From NCBI GenBank assembly GCA_010909165.1, contig MU008158.1:3125478-3189477 (forward strand): a stretch of DNA of 64,000 nucleotides. Direction: 5' to 3'. The position numbers and the translations under genes are program-made. Under the pieces are notes generated by a model. The model was not told the DNA's origin. It was given only the letters and a program-made list of their open reading frames with translations, and made no database searches. Each line of letters opens with the position of its first letter. Within the stretch, counting starts at the first letter, position 1. Below are positions 45,290 through 56,640 of this stretch, one piece after another. Source of the DNA: Anthoceros angustus (lineage: Eukaryota; Streptophyta; Anthocerotopsida; Anthocerotales; Anthocerotaceae).

Positions 45290-48200
45290 TGTTGAGCACA
45301 ACATGAGAGGTTATCATTTTTCTTTAAAACATAGTCAGCATAGTCTCAAAAGTGAGATGGTCCAAGCATGATATAGGGGTTCAATGCGAGTTGCTTAAAA
45401 AAGAATATCTTAATGATAAAAAATTCCACAATTATATAAATATTCAGAACAACCAGAATGCCAAACACACATGGGATACCAAAAGCTGTCGCATATGGTA
45501 TACTAAATGCTGAAAGCCAATAGGTATTGAAAAGTTTATATCTAGAGAATTAGATTGTTTATTTATACTAGGTATAACTTATTATAACTCTTGAGATATA
45601 AGACATACTCCTTGTTACTTTAAGCTAGTTTCCTATGTACGAAACGTTAACCTCAAAATATTTTATGTTTTTCTGAAAAGCTAAGGCTCATACTCCAAGA
45701 AACGGCATCTCCAACACAATGAACACCAAACCACTATATGAGTACCATTGGGTGTTTCCGGAAGAAGTGTGTTCATGACGGACCAACACTCTGAACAATG
45801 TAGGCCCAAACAACTGGAAGGGGCTTGAGAATGAGCAAAGAGATTTGGCGGACAAAGATCTGGAAGCCGGGAATATAAAATGTTGGAAATCCTCTGGTAG
45901 TTTTGTGAGGTTGTCCACATCCTTCAGTTGCTGCCAGCGAAACACAAAGGCATTAGAAACGAACGTCCCACGTTCTGGGCAGTGGGCGCCGGCCGGCAAG
46001 CGCCCCACCTTTCACCCTTCCCAACAGCCCAAGGGAGTGGGGTTCTGGAGCAGGGTGACCGGCGCCTATTCCCGTGGTTTGGGGAATGGGAAGGGTAGGC
46101 GGGGAGGCGGCCGGCCTCCTCCTACCCTTCCCATTCCATCACAGCCATTTGCATACCAAGCAGAGGAAAACAAACATAACAACTGAGACCACCGTACCTT
46201 TCCTGCGAATTGAGTCTGAAACCGAGCAAGCATTTCGTCAGGAGAGTGATGTGGATATTCTAGCGGACTTCCTCGAGCGATGAGCATCCCAAGTGTTTGG
46301 CCATAGCAACTTGGATGATGTGGAATTTCTTCGCAAGGTAATGTCGTCATCCATCCCTTTCAAATCTATTAGGCCAAACCTTCTCGCGGATATGAGAATC
46401 CGCCCACAATCACCTGGAATACCTTGAACGACTTGTGGCTTCGCCAACATATCTTTCGGCTTTACATACGTTGCATCCACTTTCTTGACTCTTGTCACCC
46501 CACGTTTCCCTTTTCCCTTCTTGTTTTGTGCCCATTTGTGCCTCTTACGCTCTGGCGGTCACCGACTTCCCACTTTGAGAAGATCTTGTCTACATTCTCC
46601 CACACTTTGCCCTCCTTGCTAGCTATGCATAAGATATGAGTCCTGTTGTCCACCTTGTTTTGTTTTGTATACATCATTATTGGGCCTCATCATCCTCAAT
46701 AAGTCCCTAACCTTGTATAAGTTGAATTTCCAAGTCATCGCCATTTGAACCCCTTCGCTTCGCAATCAGCAGTTCATCCCTGAGGTACCTGACTTGCTCT
46801 ATAAAAGACATCTTCCTCCGCTTGTCCGACATAATGTTGTGATCAGTTGCGAGGACTCTCATCTCCTGCAAAGTGAGGCCACACACATGTGCCTCCACAT
46901 ATTGGAAGCGTTTTTCCTGTGAGATGCAAAATGTTGAGCACAACATGAGAGGTTATCATTTTCTTTAAAACATAGTCAAGATAGTCTCAAAAGTGAGATG
47001 GTCCAAGCATGATATAGGGGTTCAATGCGAGTTGCTTAAAAAAGAATATCTTAATGATAAAAAATTCCACAATTATATAAATATTCAGAACAACCAGAAT
47101 GCCAAACACACATGGGATACCAAAAGCTGAAAGCCTGTGTCGCATATGGTATACTAAATGCTGAAAGCCAATAGGTATTGAAAAGTTTATATCTAGAGAA
47201 TTAGATTGTTTATTTATACTAGGTATAACTTATTATAACTCTTGAGATATAAGACATACTCCTTGTTACTTTAAGCTAGTTTCCTATGTACGAAACGTTA
47301 ACCTCAAAATATTTTATGTTTTTCTGAAAAGCTAAGGCTCATACTCCAAGAAACGGCATCTCCAACACAATGAACACCAAACCACTATATGAGTACCATT
47401 GGGTGTTTCCGGAAGAAGTGTGTTCATGACGGACCAACACTCTGAACAATGTAGGCCCAAACAACTGGAAGGGGCTTGAGAATGAGCAAAGAGATTTATG
47501 GACAAAGATCCGGAAGCCGGAATATAAAATGTTGGAAATCCTCCGTAGTTTTGTGAGGTTGTCCACATCCTTCGATTCGCCAAATAAACACAAAGGCATT
47601 AGAAACGAACGTCCCACTCCTGGCCGGCAAGAAGCGCCCCACCTTTCACCCTTCCCAATGCCCCAAGGGAGTGGGGTTGGAGCAGGTGACCGCGCCTATT
47701 CCGTGGTTTGGGAATGAGGCCACCCTGCCTCTTCCGCCTCCCTTCCCATTCCATCACACACATTTGCATACCAAGCGGAAAACAAACATAACAATCGAGA
47801 CCACGATCTTTCCGCGAATTGAGTCCGAAACCGAGCAAGCATTTCAAGAGAGTGATGTGGATATTCTAGCGGACTTCCTCGAACGATGAGCATCCCAAGT
47901 GTTTGGCCATGGCAACTTGATGACGTGGAATTTCTTTCGCAAGGTAATGTCGCCATCCATCCTTTCAAATCTATTAGGCCGCCAAACCTTCTCCAGAGCG
48001 GAAATGAGAATCCGCCCACAATCACCACCGGAATACCTTGAACGACTTCTGTCTTCGCCAACATATCTTCGGCTTTACATACGTTGCATCCACTTTCTTC
48101 AATCTTGTCACCTTACGCCTTTTCCTTCTTGTTTTGTGCCCACCGCACAGGCCTCTTCCTCCGGCGTCACCAGCCTTCCCACTTTGAGAAGATCTTGTCT

Positions 48201-49720
48201 ACATTCTCCCACACTTTGCCCTCCCGCTTCGCTATGCATAAGATATGAGTCCTGTCCACCTTGTTTTGTTTTGTATACATCGTCGCATGGCCTCATCATC
48301 CTCAATAAGTCCCTAACCTTGTATAAGTTGAATTTCCAAGTCATCGCCATTTGAACCCCTTCGCTTCGCAATCAACAGTTCATCCCTGAGGTACCTAACT
48401 TGCTCTATAAAAGACATCTTCCTCCGCTTGTCCGACATAATGTTGTGATCAGTTGCGAGGACTCTCATCTCCTGCAAAGTGAGGCCACAGTACACATGTG
48501 CCTCCACATATTGGAAGCCCTGTGTGAGATGTTCAAATGTTTCATGGTCGCATATGTGGTTCCCACCTGTGACACCCATGACATATGTCTTTGCCTCAAT
48601 TTCTTCCACCAGAGTGGCGAGATCGGGGCATTCCGTCGGATCAATCATGCAGGGTAAAACCCCTCTTCAATTCTCCCTTCGATATCACCCGTGCCAAATA
48701 GTTTTGTCCATGCTTCATTCACCCTTCTTATTTGAGCGTGTTAGGTGCGACGCAGACGAAATTCTCCAACTTCACGAGAACCGCTGTGCACCACCTTCTT
48801 GGCGAGGCATTCCCCGATGCGTGTACGGGTCCTCATCCCGGAAGCGCCTTTCCGCCTCGTCTGGCCGCGACATGAACTGCGGATTTCAAGGGACACCGCC
48901 ATCTCGGCCGCCTTTCCGCCTCTTCCTCCTTTTCCCGCTCTTTTCTCCCTACCGTCTCGAACGATGAGCATCCCAAGTGTTTGGCCATAGCAACTTGGAT
49001 GATGTGGAATTTTTTCGCAAGGTAATGTCGCCATCCATCCCTTTCAAATCTATTAGGCCAAACCTTCTCTCCGATGGATATGAGAATCCGCCCACAATCA
49101 CCTACTGGAATACCTTGAACGACTTGGCTTCGCCAATAACATGTCTTCGGCTTTACATACGTAATCCACTTTCTTCAATCTTCCTCTCACCACGCTTCCC
49201 TTTTCCCTTCTTGTTTTGTGCCCACCGCACAGGCCTCTTCCGCCTCGCGTGTCACCAGCCTTCCCACTTTGAGAAGATCTTGTCTACATTCTCCCACACT
49301 TTGCCCTCCGCTTCGCTATGCATAAGATATGAGTCCTGTTGTCCACCTTGTTTTGTTTTGTATACATCGTACGGGCCTCATCATCCTCAATAAGTCCAAC
49401 CTTGTAAGTTGAATTTCCAAGTCATCGCCATTTGAACCCCTTCGCTTCGCAATCAGTTCATCCCCGAGGTACCGACTTGCTCTATAAAAGACATCTTCCG
49501 ACATAATGTGATAGAGGACTCTCATCTCCTGCAAAGTGAGGCCACAGTACATGTGCCTCCACATATTGGAAGCGCTTTGTGTGAGATCTCGCCAAATGTT
49601 TCATGGTCGCATATGTGGTTCCCACCTGTGACACCCATGACATATGTCTTTGCCCCAATTTCTTCCACCAGAGTGGCGAGATCGTGGCATTCCGTCGGAT
49701 CTATCATCATAGGGTAAAAC
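45290..49720 (-). repeat. Tandemly repeated fragments of an unrecognised minus-strand gene
   Basis: 45290-46928 is repeated at 46929-48530 (offset about 1.64 kb, starting AAAATGTTGAGCACAACATG), and its second half again at about 48964-49640 (GATGAGCATCCCAAGTGTTTGG at 46280, 47886 and 48963). On the minus strand the copies give the same peptide pieces: KMSFIEQVRYLRDELLIAKR, GLTLQEMRVLATDHNIMSD, and in the better copy (48648-48313) DPTECPDLATLVEEIEAKTY. No family is recognised. Multiplicity and frame breaks suggest decayed mobile-element coding sequence. Several copies differ mainly at CAG/CTG words. Confidence 0.7.
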
Positions 49721-50053
49721 CCCTCTTCAATTCTCCTTCGAGATCACCCGTGCCAAATAGTTTGTCCATGCTTCATTCACCCTTCTTATTTGAGCGTCGG
49801 TGTTAGGTGCGACGCAGACGAAATTCTCCAATTCACGAGAACCCCTGCACCACCTTCTTGGCGAGGCGATTCCCTTGCGGCCGGTCCTCATCCGGATAGC
49901 TCTTCCGCCTCCTCGTCCGCGACATGATCCGGATTTCAAGGGACACTCCATCTCGATGCCGACTTTCCGCCTCTTCCTCCTTTCCGCCTCGGTTTTCTCC
50001 CAGCCCCGAATGACCCCACCGGGATCCGTGTGACTCCGCTTCCCAAGACAATC

Positions 50054-50083
50054 GCTGGAGGGCGCCGGCCGGCGCCCTCCAGC
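50054..50083. repeat. Perfect 30-bp palindrome centred on GGCCGGCC
   Basis: Each 15-base arm reads GCTGGAGGGCGCCGG and is the exact reverse complement of the other. A second, shorter palindrome (GGCGCCGGCCGGCGCC) lies at 50220-50235. Similar GGCGCCGGC-type islands occur near 45987, 53310, 53545 and 55893. Confidence 0.9.
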
Positions 50084-50219
50084 CCTCATCGCCGCCACAG
50101 TCAGGGCCAGCCTCAACCGCGGCCCCGTCGGGCCGCCGGCAGGCGCCCAACCCAATCGATGCATTCGAATCGACAAACCAGCCGATTCGGGTGCCAAGTC
50201 CCGACACCTCTCCTGGGAG

Positions 50220-50235
50220 GGCGCCGGCCGGCGCC
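50220..50235. repeat. Perfect 16-bp GC palindrome
   Basis: GGCGCCGGCCGGCGCC, flanked on the left by the same GGGAGG context as the palindrome 165 bp upstream. Confidence 0.85.
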
Positions 50236-50717
50236 TGCTCCTGATTATGGATCATACCCGTGGGGACCTCCATGGATCGCCTGCATATCGTAGTCAAACA
50301 ATATGTCTCGCATCCCTTCTCTCGCCTGCATAAGACTCTTCCAACTCATCATCCGAATGACCAAGAACATCCGGAATCGGCCCATCATCCTCATCTTCTG
50401 GACCCAATTCACTCCCTTCAGGGCTGGGTGGCTCATCCTCGATGTCTTGGTGGTGAGCAGTGCTCCGTCTTAGGGTCATAACCCTCCCCGGCCTGTTGAT
50501 CGGTGATCTCCGCACACGTAACGAATGAAAGCTCTTCCTACTTGGGCAGCACCAAAATGTAATGTAAGATTAGAAAACAAGAGTTATGCGTGAACATTGC
50601 TACGAGGAAGATAGAACATTGCGTTGTCGCTAAACTCCGAAACTTACTGCGCTCACTCAATCTCAAACACTTGAACCACCTGGATGGCTCACATTTTTAT
50701 AACAAGACCATTGAAGC

Positions 50718-51191
50718 TCACGGAAACATCTTATACATGTCCACCTCCGTGGCAATGTATCGAACTCGTTCCTCACACATGATGTGGCCTTCGTTCTCCT
50801 CTTGACATATCCAAGGTTGCCCAAATAACCCCGCCTCGGCTCTTTGATTTGGCATGGCATGCTTATACCCCATAACCCACCTTGTATAGCGGCGTCCATG
50901 TGCCATCGCTTTCCGATTCTTCCTCCCGCACCAAAGATCCAATCCTTCTCCTAACCTCAATTGGTCAAGCGCAAATACGCTTGATGTGCATTGTATCTTC
51001 ATAGCTGTAAGGAGATTGGATAGGAGCACAGACTTCTTCTTCGTCGTGCCAACCTGCTCACCTCCGCCATCTCCTCTCGTCGTGCTTGCCTTCGCAGACG
51101 TGTGGCTCAAGCGCCCGCCTCCATGACCGATCATCGGACCTCCTGATTGCTGGGGCGGCGCAACCGCAGGAGCGGAATTGAGAGCTGGCAA
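50718..51191 (-). CDS. Unrecognised minus-strand ORF
   Basis: A 157-codon frame. The start is Pro/Gly/Ser-rich (APAVAPPQQSGGPMIGHGGG), followed by VLLSNLLTAMKIQ and KRAMAHGRRYTRWVMGY-like basic and aromatic residues. An acidic frame upstream on the same strand (50515-50294) reads DIEDEPPSPEGSELGPEDED. No domain is recognised. It lies between two repeat-gene blocks and may be part of the same decayed element as the 45.3-49.7 kb repeats. Confidence 0.3.
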   Translation of the reverse strand: MPALNSAPAVAPPQQSGGPMIGHGGGRLSHTSAKASTTRGDGGGEQVGTTKKKSVLLSNLLTAMKIQCTSSVFALDQLRLGEGLDLWCGRKNRKAMAHGRRYTRWVMGYKHAMPNQRAEAGLFGQPWICQEENEGHIMCEERVRYIATEVDMYKMFP

Positions 51192-52509
51192 TCCTCTGGG
51201 GGCCTCGGCTCCTCCCGGCTTGAGCCTGCTTCCTCCGCTTCCTTTCTTGGTTCTCGCACGGATCGGGCCGTCTCACCCTCGCCTTTCTTGCTTCGCCTTC
51301 CCATCGCCATTGCCTCCTCGCCAAACCACAATACCGAGGTCAATCAAGAGGCGTAAATGGAATAGCGTGAAGGTGGATAATCGCGAACCTCTTCTTCGCG
51401 TGCAAAGGATGAAGGAAAGCCTTGAATTCACGTGATGGGGAGGAAGCATGCCGAACACTCCAACCGGCGGATAGTCGCTCGGACGTAAACCGCGAATGCA
51501 GTGAACGGTCCTCCTGATCAATATGTACACCGACTCGAATAGTTTAGGGTTTGCCATGTCTTCTCGTATTATACCATTAATCCGTGTACTTAGGGCACAA
51601 TCAAGTGACGGTGTCTAACGGTGTGTATTCCGTATGCCACAGGATATCAACCTCTAGATTTGGCGGCTGTGAGGCGGCGGATGCATTCAATGGGCTGCAC
51701 CATCGCCTTGCCGTCCGGTGTGCATAAGTTGGCGACCTCGATTAACCTCTCCGACTTGAACTACGTGAGGGGACAGAGGATGAAGCGGGAGAAGTGACCG
51801 CCACTGTGGCTTCGAGTCCCTCACCGGCGGAATCCGGAGAGCATGCATACATACTCCGACGATGAAGTAGGTGTTGATGACTTTGCGAAGTCCACTGTCT
51901 CTCCGTTTGTTGTTTCTCACAGCCGTCGGTAACCTCCTTTCCTCCAGTCGGTCAATGAAGAAGGCGAAGACCAATCTCAATATCTCCGAGTTCAACGCGA
52001 AGGGGACGTATGCAGAAGGAGGGACATGTTGAACAACGGCGCCGGACCAGGCTATGCCCGAGTGAACCAGCTAGGGAGTCGGGTTTCGGCCGAAACAGAC
52101 AACCGGACTCTTGTGCTCTCGACATTGGACTCAGGCCGTCGGCACATTGTCGGTAAGGGACTAGGGGAATTGTATTCCTACAAGAATGTTTGATTGTTTG
52201 GGCGTTTGTGTCACAGAGTGAATGCCCGTGAATGTGCAGACACCAGCATTGACGGGTGTCGTCGGCTACGGCCACCACCATCACCTACTCTTCCACGATC
52301 CGGCTCATACACTAATCTTAATTTGTACGCCATGGAAGGAAGCCCTTCCGACGCAAAAAGAAGCGCGAAGACAAGAGGAGCGAATGTCAGGCATCCGCCC
52401 AGGTCTCCTTTTGCAAGACGCGGATTGTTCAATGCGGATGATGGAGTCATATCGCCCACGGAGACCGGTAGATGCAAAGAGAAGAAGAGCATGACACCAC
52501 CCATATTCC

Positions 52510-55150
52510 TTGTGCAGAGCTTGGCTAACGCTCGCTTCATGCGAAACCTTCGAGAAAACGCTGCGCCTAGAAGCATTGCGGATTCGGTTTGTCGGACGTG
52601 TGCCATTGAGGAAAAGTGATGGGGCAGTTATCGCGGCTGAGTTTCGGAAACGATGTTGCAATGACATGTGTCTGCACAGGTTAACGAAGGAAAAATTTCA
52701 TGAGCAACGTTATCGTTTCCTCCGCATGGGAAGACAAGAACATGAGACATTTCTTGAAACCCTGATGCATGTCCAACGAGGAAATGCGGCAGAAAGCAGG
52801 GTTGTTCCTCATGTCATGGGCACCGCTGCGATCAAATGTTGTTTACGGGCATTTAGAAGAGTTTACTGCATTGGTCACAAAAGGTATGAGGAACTAAAGA
52901 GGTGGTCAATGAATGCACCATGGGGACGCTTTGAAGGCCAACCCCATACAGAAGACTGCCCACGCAGAGGGGGCCATCGCTTGGATGGACAATGCTTTTT
53001 TGAGCATGGCAGAAAGGCTGCCGAACGTGGAGGTCTTCAATCTTCCCGACACATACACGAAGTTGGAGATATGGGCTCAGTACAAGCGACAATGCGACAT
53101 ATCGGGCGTGCGGTTTGTAACATATGCGTGGTTTCTGAAATTGTGGAAAACGCACTTCAGCCGAGTGAAGATACCGAAGTCCAACAGGTTTTCAACGTGC
53201 TCTCTGTGCGCTGGCTTGAAAGCAACAATACGGAATACCACCTCCAAAGAGGATCAAGGTGCGCTTGAACTAAATAAACTTTCCACTTAGATCAGCGCCG
53301 AGGAAAGGGACCGAGATCCGCGCTGCCGGCGCCGTGGAGGATGTTGAACCGGAGTGGGGTCATCCCTTGGCCTTATTTTCGGGGGATTTGAGCGGACTTG
53401 AGTTAGTTGGATGGGGTTCCGGCGGGCGCCGTGGAGGATGTTGAACCCGTGGGCGCGCAGCGCATAACATCCTTACCGGCTTTTTCAGACGCTGTTGGGA
53501 TTTGAGCTAGCCGGAGCGTCCCGGCGGGCGCTGACCCGCCGCCGGCGCCCCGCCCCAGAACAAAATGTCCTGATGTGAAGGCGGCCATCCTTTCTGTGGT
53601 CTTCGAAGAGCGGGGAGAAAAGTTCATTGAAAGTGGATCGGGTTTCTGTGCTGTGGCAGGTGGGGTTTTAGAGACGGAAAAGGCCAAAATCTAATATCTT
53701 CATCCGATGTTGTTTGCAGGGAAGTACCAGGCCGCCCTCGACAAGCATCGAGAGCGACTATATGCAGAGCGTGCAAAGATGGCGAAACACCGCAGCAAAA
53801 GTTACGTTGAACCACATAAGTATATGTTGCTCTCCATTGATGGCATGGACCAAGAAAACAAAATACCCCATTTTTGAGGTGGCCCAAGAACCTTGAAGAG
53901 GAAAAGTCAATTTCGCTTCATGTTGTGGGGTGCTTGATACACAACTACACGCATAAAGCCGATTTTCCTCCATTACGAATCTTGAATGACGCAATTTGAC
54001 TATTGCGGTTATCCAAGATGTTATACATAGTTACCAGGGGGTCTTGCCCAAAGTTTTATACTTGCAGTTGGACAACACATGCCGGGAGAATAAGAACCAG
54101 CTATTATTTGCGTACTTAAATATGCTTGTGGACATAGGGACTTTCCAGAAAGTGAAGGTGGGGTTCCTACTAGTTGGGCACACACATGATCAGATTGATC
54201 AGATGTTTTCGTGTTTCTCGAAAACATTGAAACACAAGGAAGCACACACATTGGATGAGTTGACTCATATTCTAGTTGGTGCGTACACTCCGACACCCGA
54301 AGTGAAACTGTTGACGGAAGTTGCAGATTTTCGGACATATGTGTGGCCTATTCGGAGAGGGGAAGGTCGGCAAATGTATACTGCGGCGGTAAGGAGACTA
54401 AACAATTTATCGTTCCAGCACCAGTTCAAGATAACTCGGGAGGAAAAACAAGACAGAGGGCTAGTCACGGTAATCCGCAGCAAGCAGTACTCGACGTCGC
54501 CTCATTGGGAAACAGAATCAGGGTTAGAGTTCCTGAAGTTCGTCCCATTGGATGCCATTACTGCAGCACCGATGATGGCATTGCGGGTGAGGGACAAGAA
54601 GGGCTCGGATCCGGGCTTAAGGCCAACTGAAGGAGTCGCTCATTTGAAAGCTGGGCTTTCTGCTTTGAGGCCGTATGTGACAACAATTGCATAACCGTGG
54701 GAAGCTCGAAGGACCAAGAGGAGATTGTCATTGTGGAAAATAATATCGGTTATTTTGCAGGAACCATGGAAATGGTATTCCAGGCGATGTGGAAGTGATG
54801 CCCACCTGCATGTTCTCGACGAAGCATTGCTAGAGGAAGCTTTGATGAGGGACCTACCACAGCGGGATATGTATTTGGGAGCATACCAAAACCTAGGCCG
54901 GCAAAGGGAAATGGCTCGTCTGAATGGGGATGTAACGGAAATCAAGAAAGGATGGTTCATCGCAACACCATGCCACACAGACACTCATGATCACAACAGA
55001 CCTTTTTGGATAGGGAGGGTAGCCGATGTCAGACTTGGTGCCCCACGTCCCCACTTCCTCGTCCATTGGTATAGAACCGAGCATGATGCGCTTTGAAGGC
55101 GGTATGTGGAAGAGTACATAGTACGAGGGCGATTCACCAACCGGTCATGA
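52510..55150 (+). pseudogene. DUF7869-type transposase-like gene with one probable intron
   Basis: Plus-strand pieces follow one another as in DUF7869 (RNase H-like) proteins of mobile elements: a Cys-containing CCNDMCLHRLTKEKF and RYRFLRMGRQEHETFLETL (near 52640-52770); VRFVTYAWFLKLW and IPKSNRFSTCSLC (52913-53290 frame); a likely intron 53259-53719 with GTGCGC and TTTGCAG borders; YMLLSIDGMDQENK (53820); then the core LYLQLDNTCRENKNQLLF and FLLVGHTHDQIDQMF (54060-54210). The frame at 54725-55096 (GWFIATPCHTD, PFWIGRVADV, FLVHWYRTEHD) is a C-terminal small-barrel-like segment. Frame changes near 52920, 53870 and 54690 break it, so it is probably inactive, though few lesions separate it from a full frame. 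Confidence 0.6.
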
Positions 55151-56025
55151 ACGGGAGTAAGAAAGGGCCCAAGGGTTTATATCCCAAAAATATGCAGAGC
55201 TATATGTAAACGAAATTAATACTGCATTACGGATTTAACCTCACATCACGGAAACACTTGTATGCCGTGGACAAAAAGCTATCGTGATAAGTTAAATGAA
55301 TTGTAGGATTTATAGAACCCGCGAGTGTATAGGGGAGGAAAGGGACGAATAGGATGTACGAATTCGGCTTCCACTCCATGTGAGTGTAACTGGAGTGGAT
55401 GAGGGGGACGGATGTCACGAGAGAAACGGGCTTCTGTAATAGGTAGAGAACATACTTTTGCAAAATGTGTGGAGAGTGATTAAAAAACGTGTTGGTTTGG
55501 AGGGAAACTATTCCTGCGTAGTCTGCGTGGGTCTGAATGAATTTTTTGATATAGTTCCTCCTGTGGCACACCTTCCGGAGTTTTTCTTTGTGCATACAGA
55601 TACCAGCGTTTATGTTGCTGTCAAGGGACGTTCTTTCCAACACTTGCGCACTTCCTGCCATTCTTGGTTTTACTTTAATGGATAGGGAAAGGAGACATTG
55701 CATGACCTTGCGGTTGTCGGTGGCGCTTGTCGCCGAATTAAAACGCGTCAGACAGTTCCATGTCATGCTCATTCCACTTCTAAAGCTATCCAAAGAACCA
55801 TTGTCACAAAGCCAACGAGGGAGGAGCATTCCCGAAAAGTGCGTGGGAAGCGATCATGTGAGCTGTCACTCAGACTGGATTTGAGAGTGGGAGAGGCGCC
55901 GCCGCCGGCGCCTCCCACACCTCTTCAAATCCTTCCATTTACTATCTTTAGACCACATCTAAAGAGCTGAGGTCGATGTTCACCCTTAGAACCCTACTTG
56001 AAGGGGAGTAAGAACGGTAACATGA

Positions 56026-56640
56026 ATGGTCCACCACATGGGTCCGATTATAAAGGAAAGTGTAAAGTTCTGGAATGCAGAAACCCTTCGCATGCGTCTG
56101 ACAATCGACAACACTATGCAACCAATGGTGGGAGACCATGTTTTGGTGCTAAATTTGATGGAAATCCCAGTATACGCATGTTTTACACCCATGTGCAACC
56201 CTCTTTGGAGGATAAAAGTCACTCAACCCCCAACGGGTATATTCACCCCCTTGCAAATTTATCGTGTTAGGTGCCGAAATCCTTTGAAGAAACATGTCCA
56301 AGCCATCAAGCTTTTGGAGACCACGATCATGGGTTATGATTTTGTGTTGACGAGGAACAGGACTTTAAGCAAAAACACCATGGATATGTTGAAGAGGAAG
56401 GTCTTTGAGTTACGAGTAGAGCCTGGTGAGGAAGCGGCTGTGCTTCCTCCTATTGATGGTGATGAAACTGGTGATGAGCGGATTGATTCGGAAGACCTGG
56501 ACAACATTGAATCCTCTGATGCATCTGTTGATTATTTGGTGGACTTGATGGCAGGTGTGGACTCCGGTGAGGAGCCAGATCCTAACCCACCTAGAATTCA
56601 GAATTTTGATGTTCGTCGGGAGAGAGAGTTGAGGTCATAG
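56026..56640 (+). CDS. Unrecognised repeat-element ORF with acidic tail
   Basis: A 204-residue uninterrupted frame. The N-terminal half is beta-rich and hydrophobic (VGDHVLVLNLMEIPVYACF, GIFTPLQIYRVRC). The middle is basic (LSKNTMDMLKRKVFEL) and the tail strongly acidic (DGDETGDERIDSEDLDNIE). The segment encoding the C-terminal two thirds recurs, frameshifted, at 59228-59660. It shares a 28-bp motif with the sequence upstream of the copia element at 37364. Probably part of the same mobile family as the DUF7869-type gene upstream; function unknown. Confidence 0.45.
   Translation: MVHHMGPIIKESVKFWNAETLRMRLTIDNTMQPMVGDHVLVLNLMEIPVYACFTPMCNPLWRIKVTQPPTGIFTPLQIYRVRCRNPLKKHVQAIKLLETTIMGYDFVLTRNRTLSKNTMDMLKRKVFELRVEPGEEAAVLPPIDGDETGDERIDSEDLDNIESSDASVDYLVDLMAGVDSGEEPDPNPPRIQNFDVRRERELRS

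Noticed and set aside
53403-53687. Minus-strand ORF of 94 codons inside the DUF7869 gene
   Set aside because: It lies in the inferred intron, is GC-palindrome rich and has no recognisable domain.
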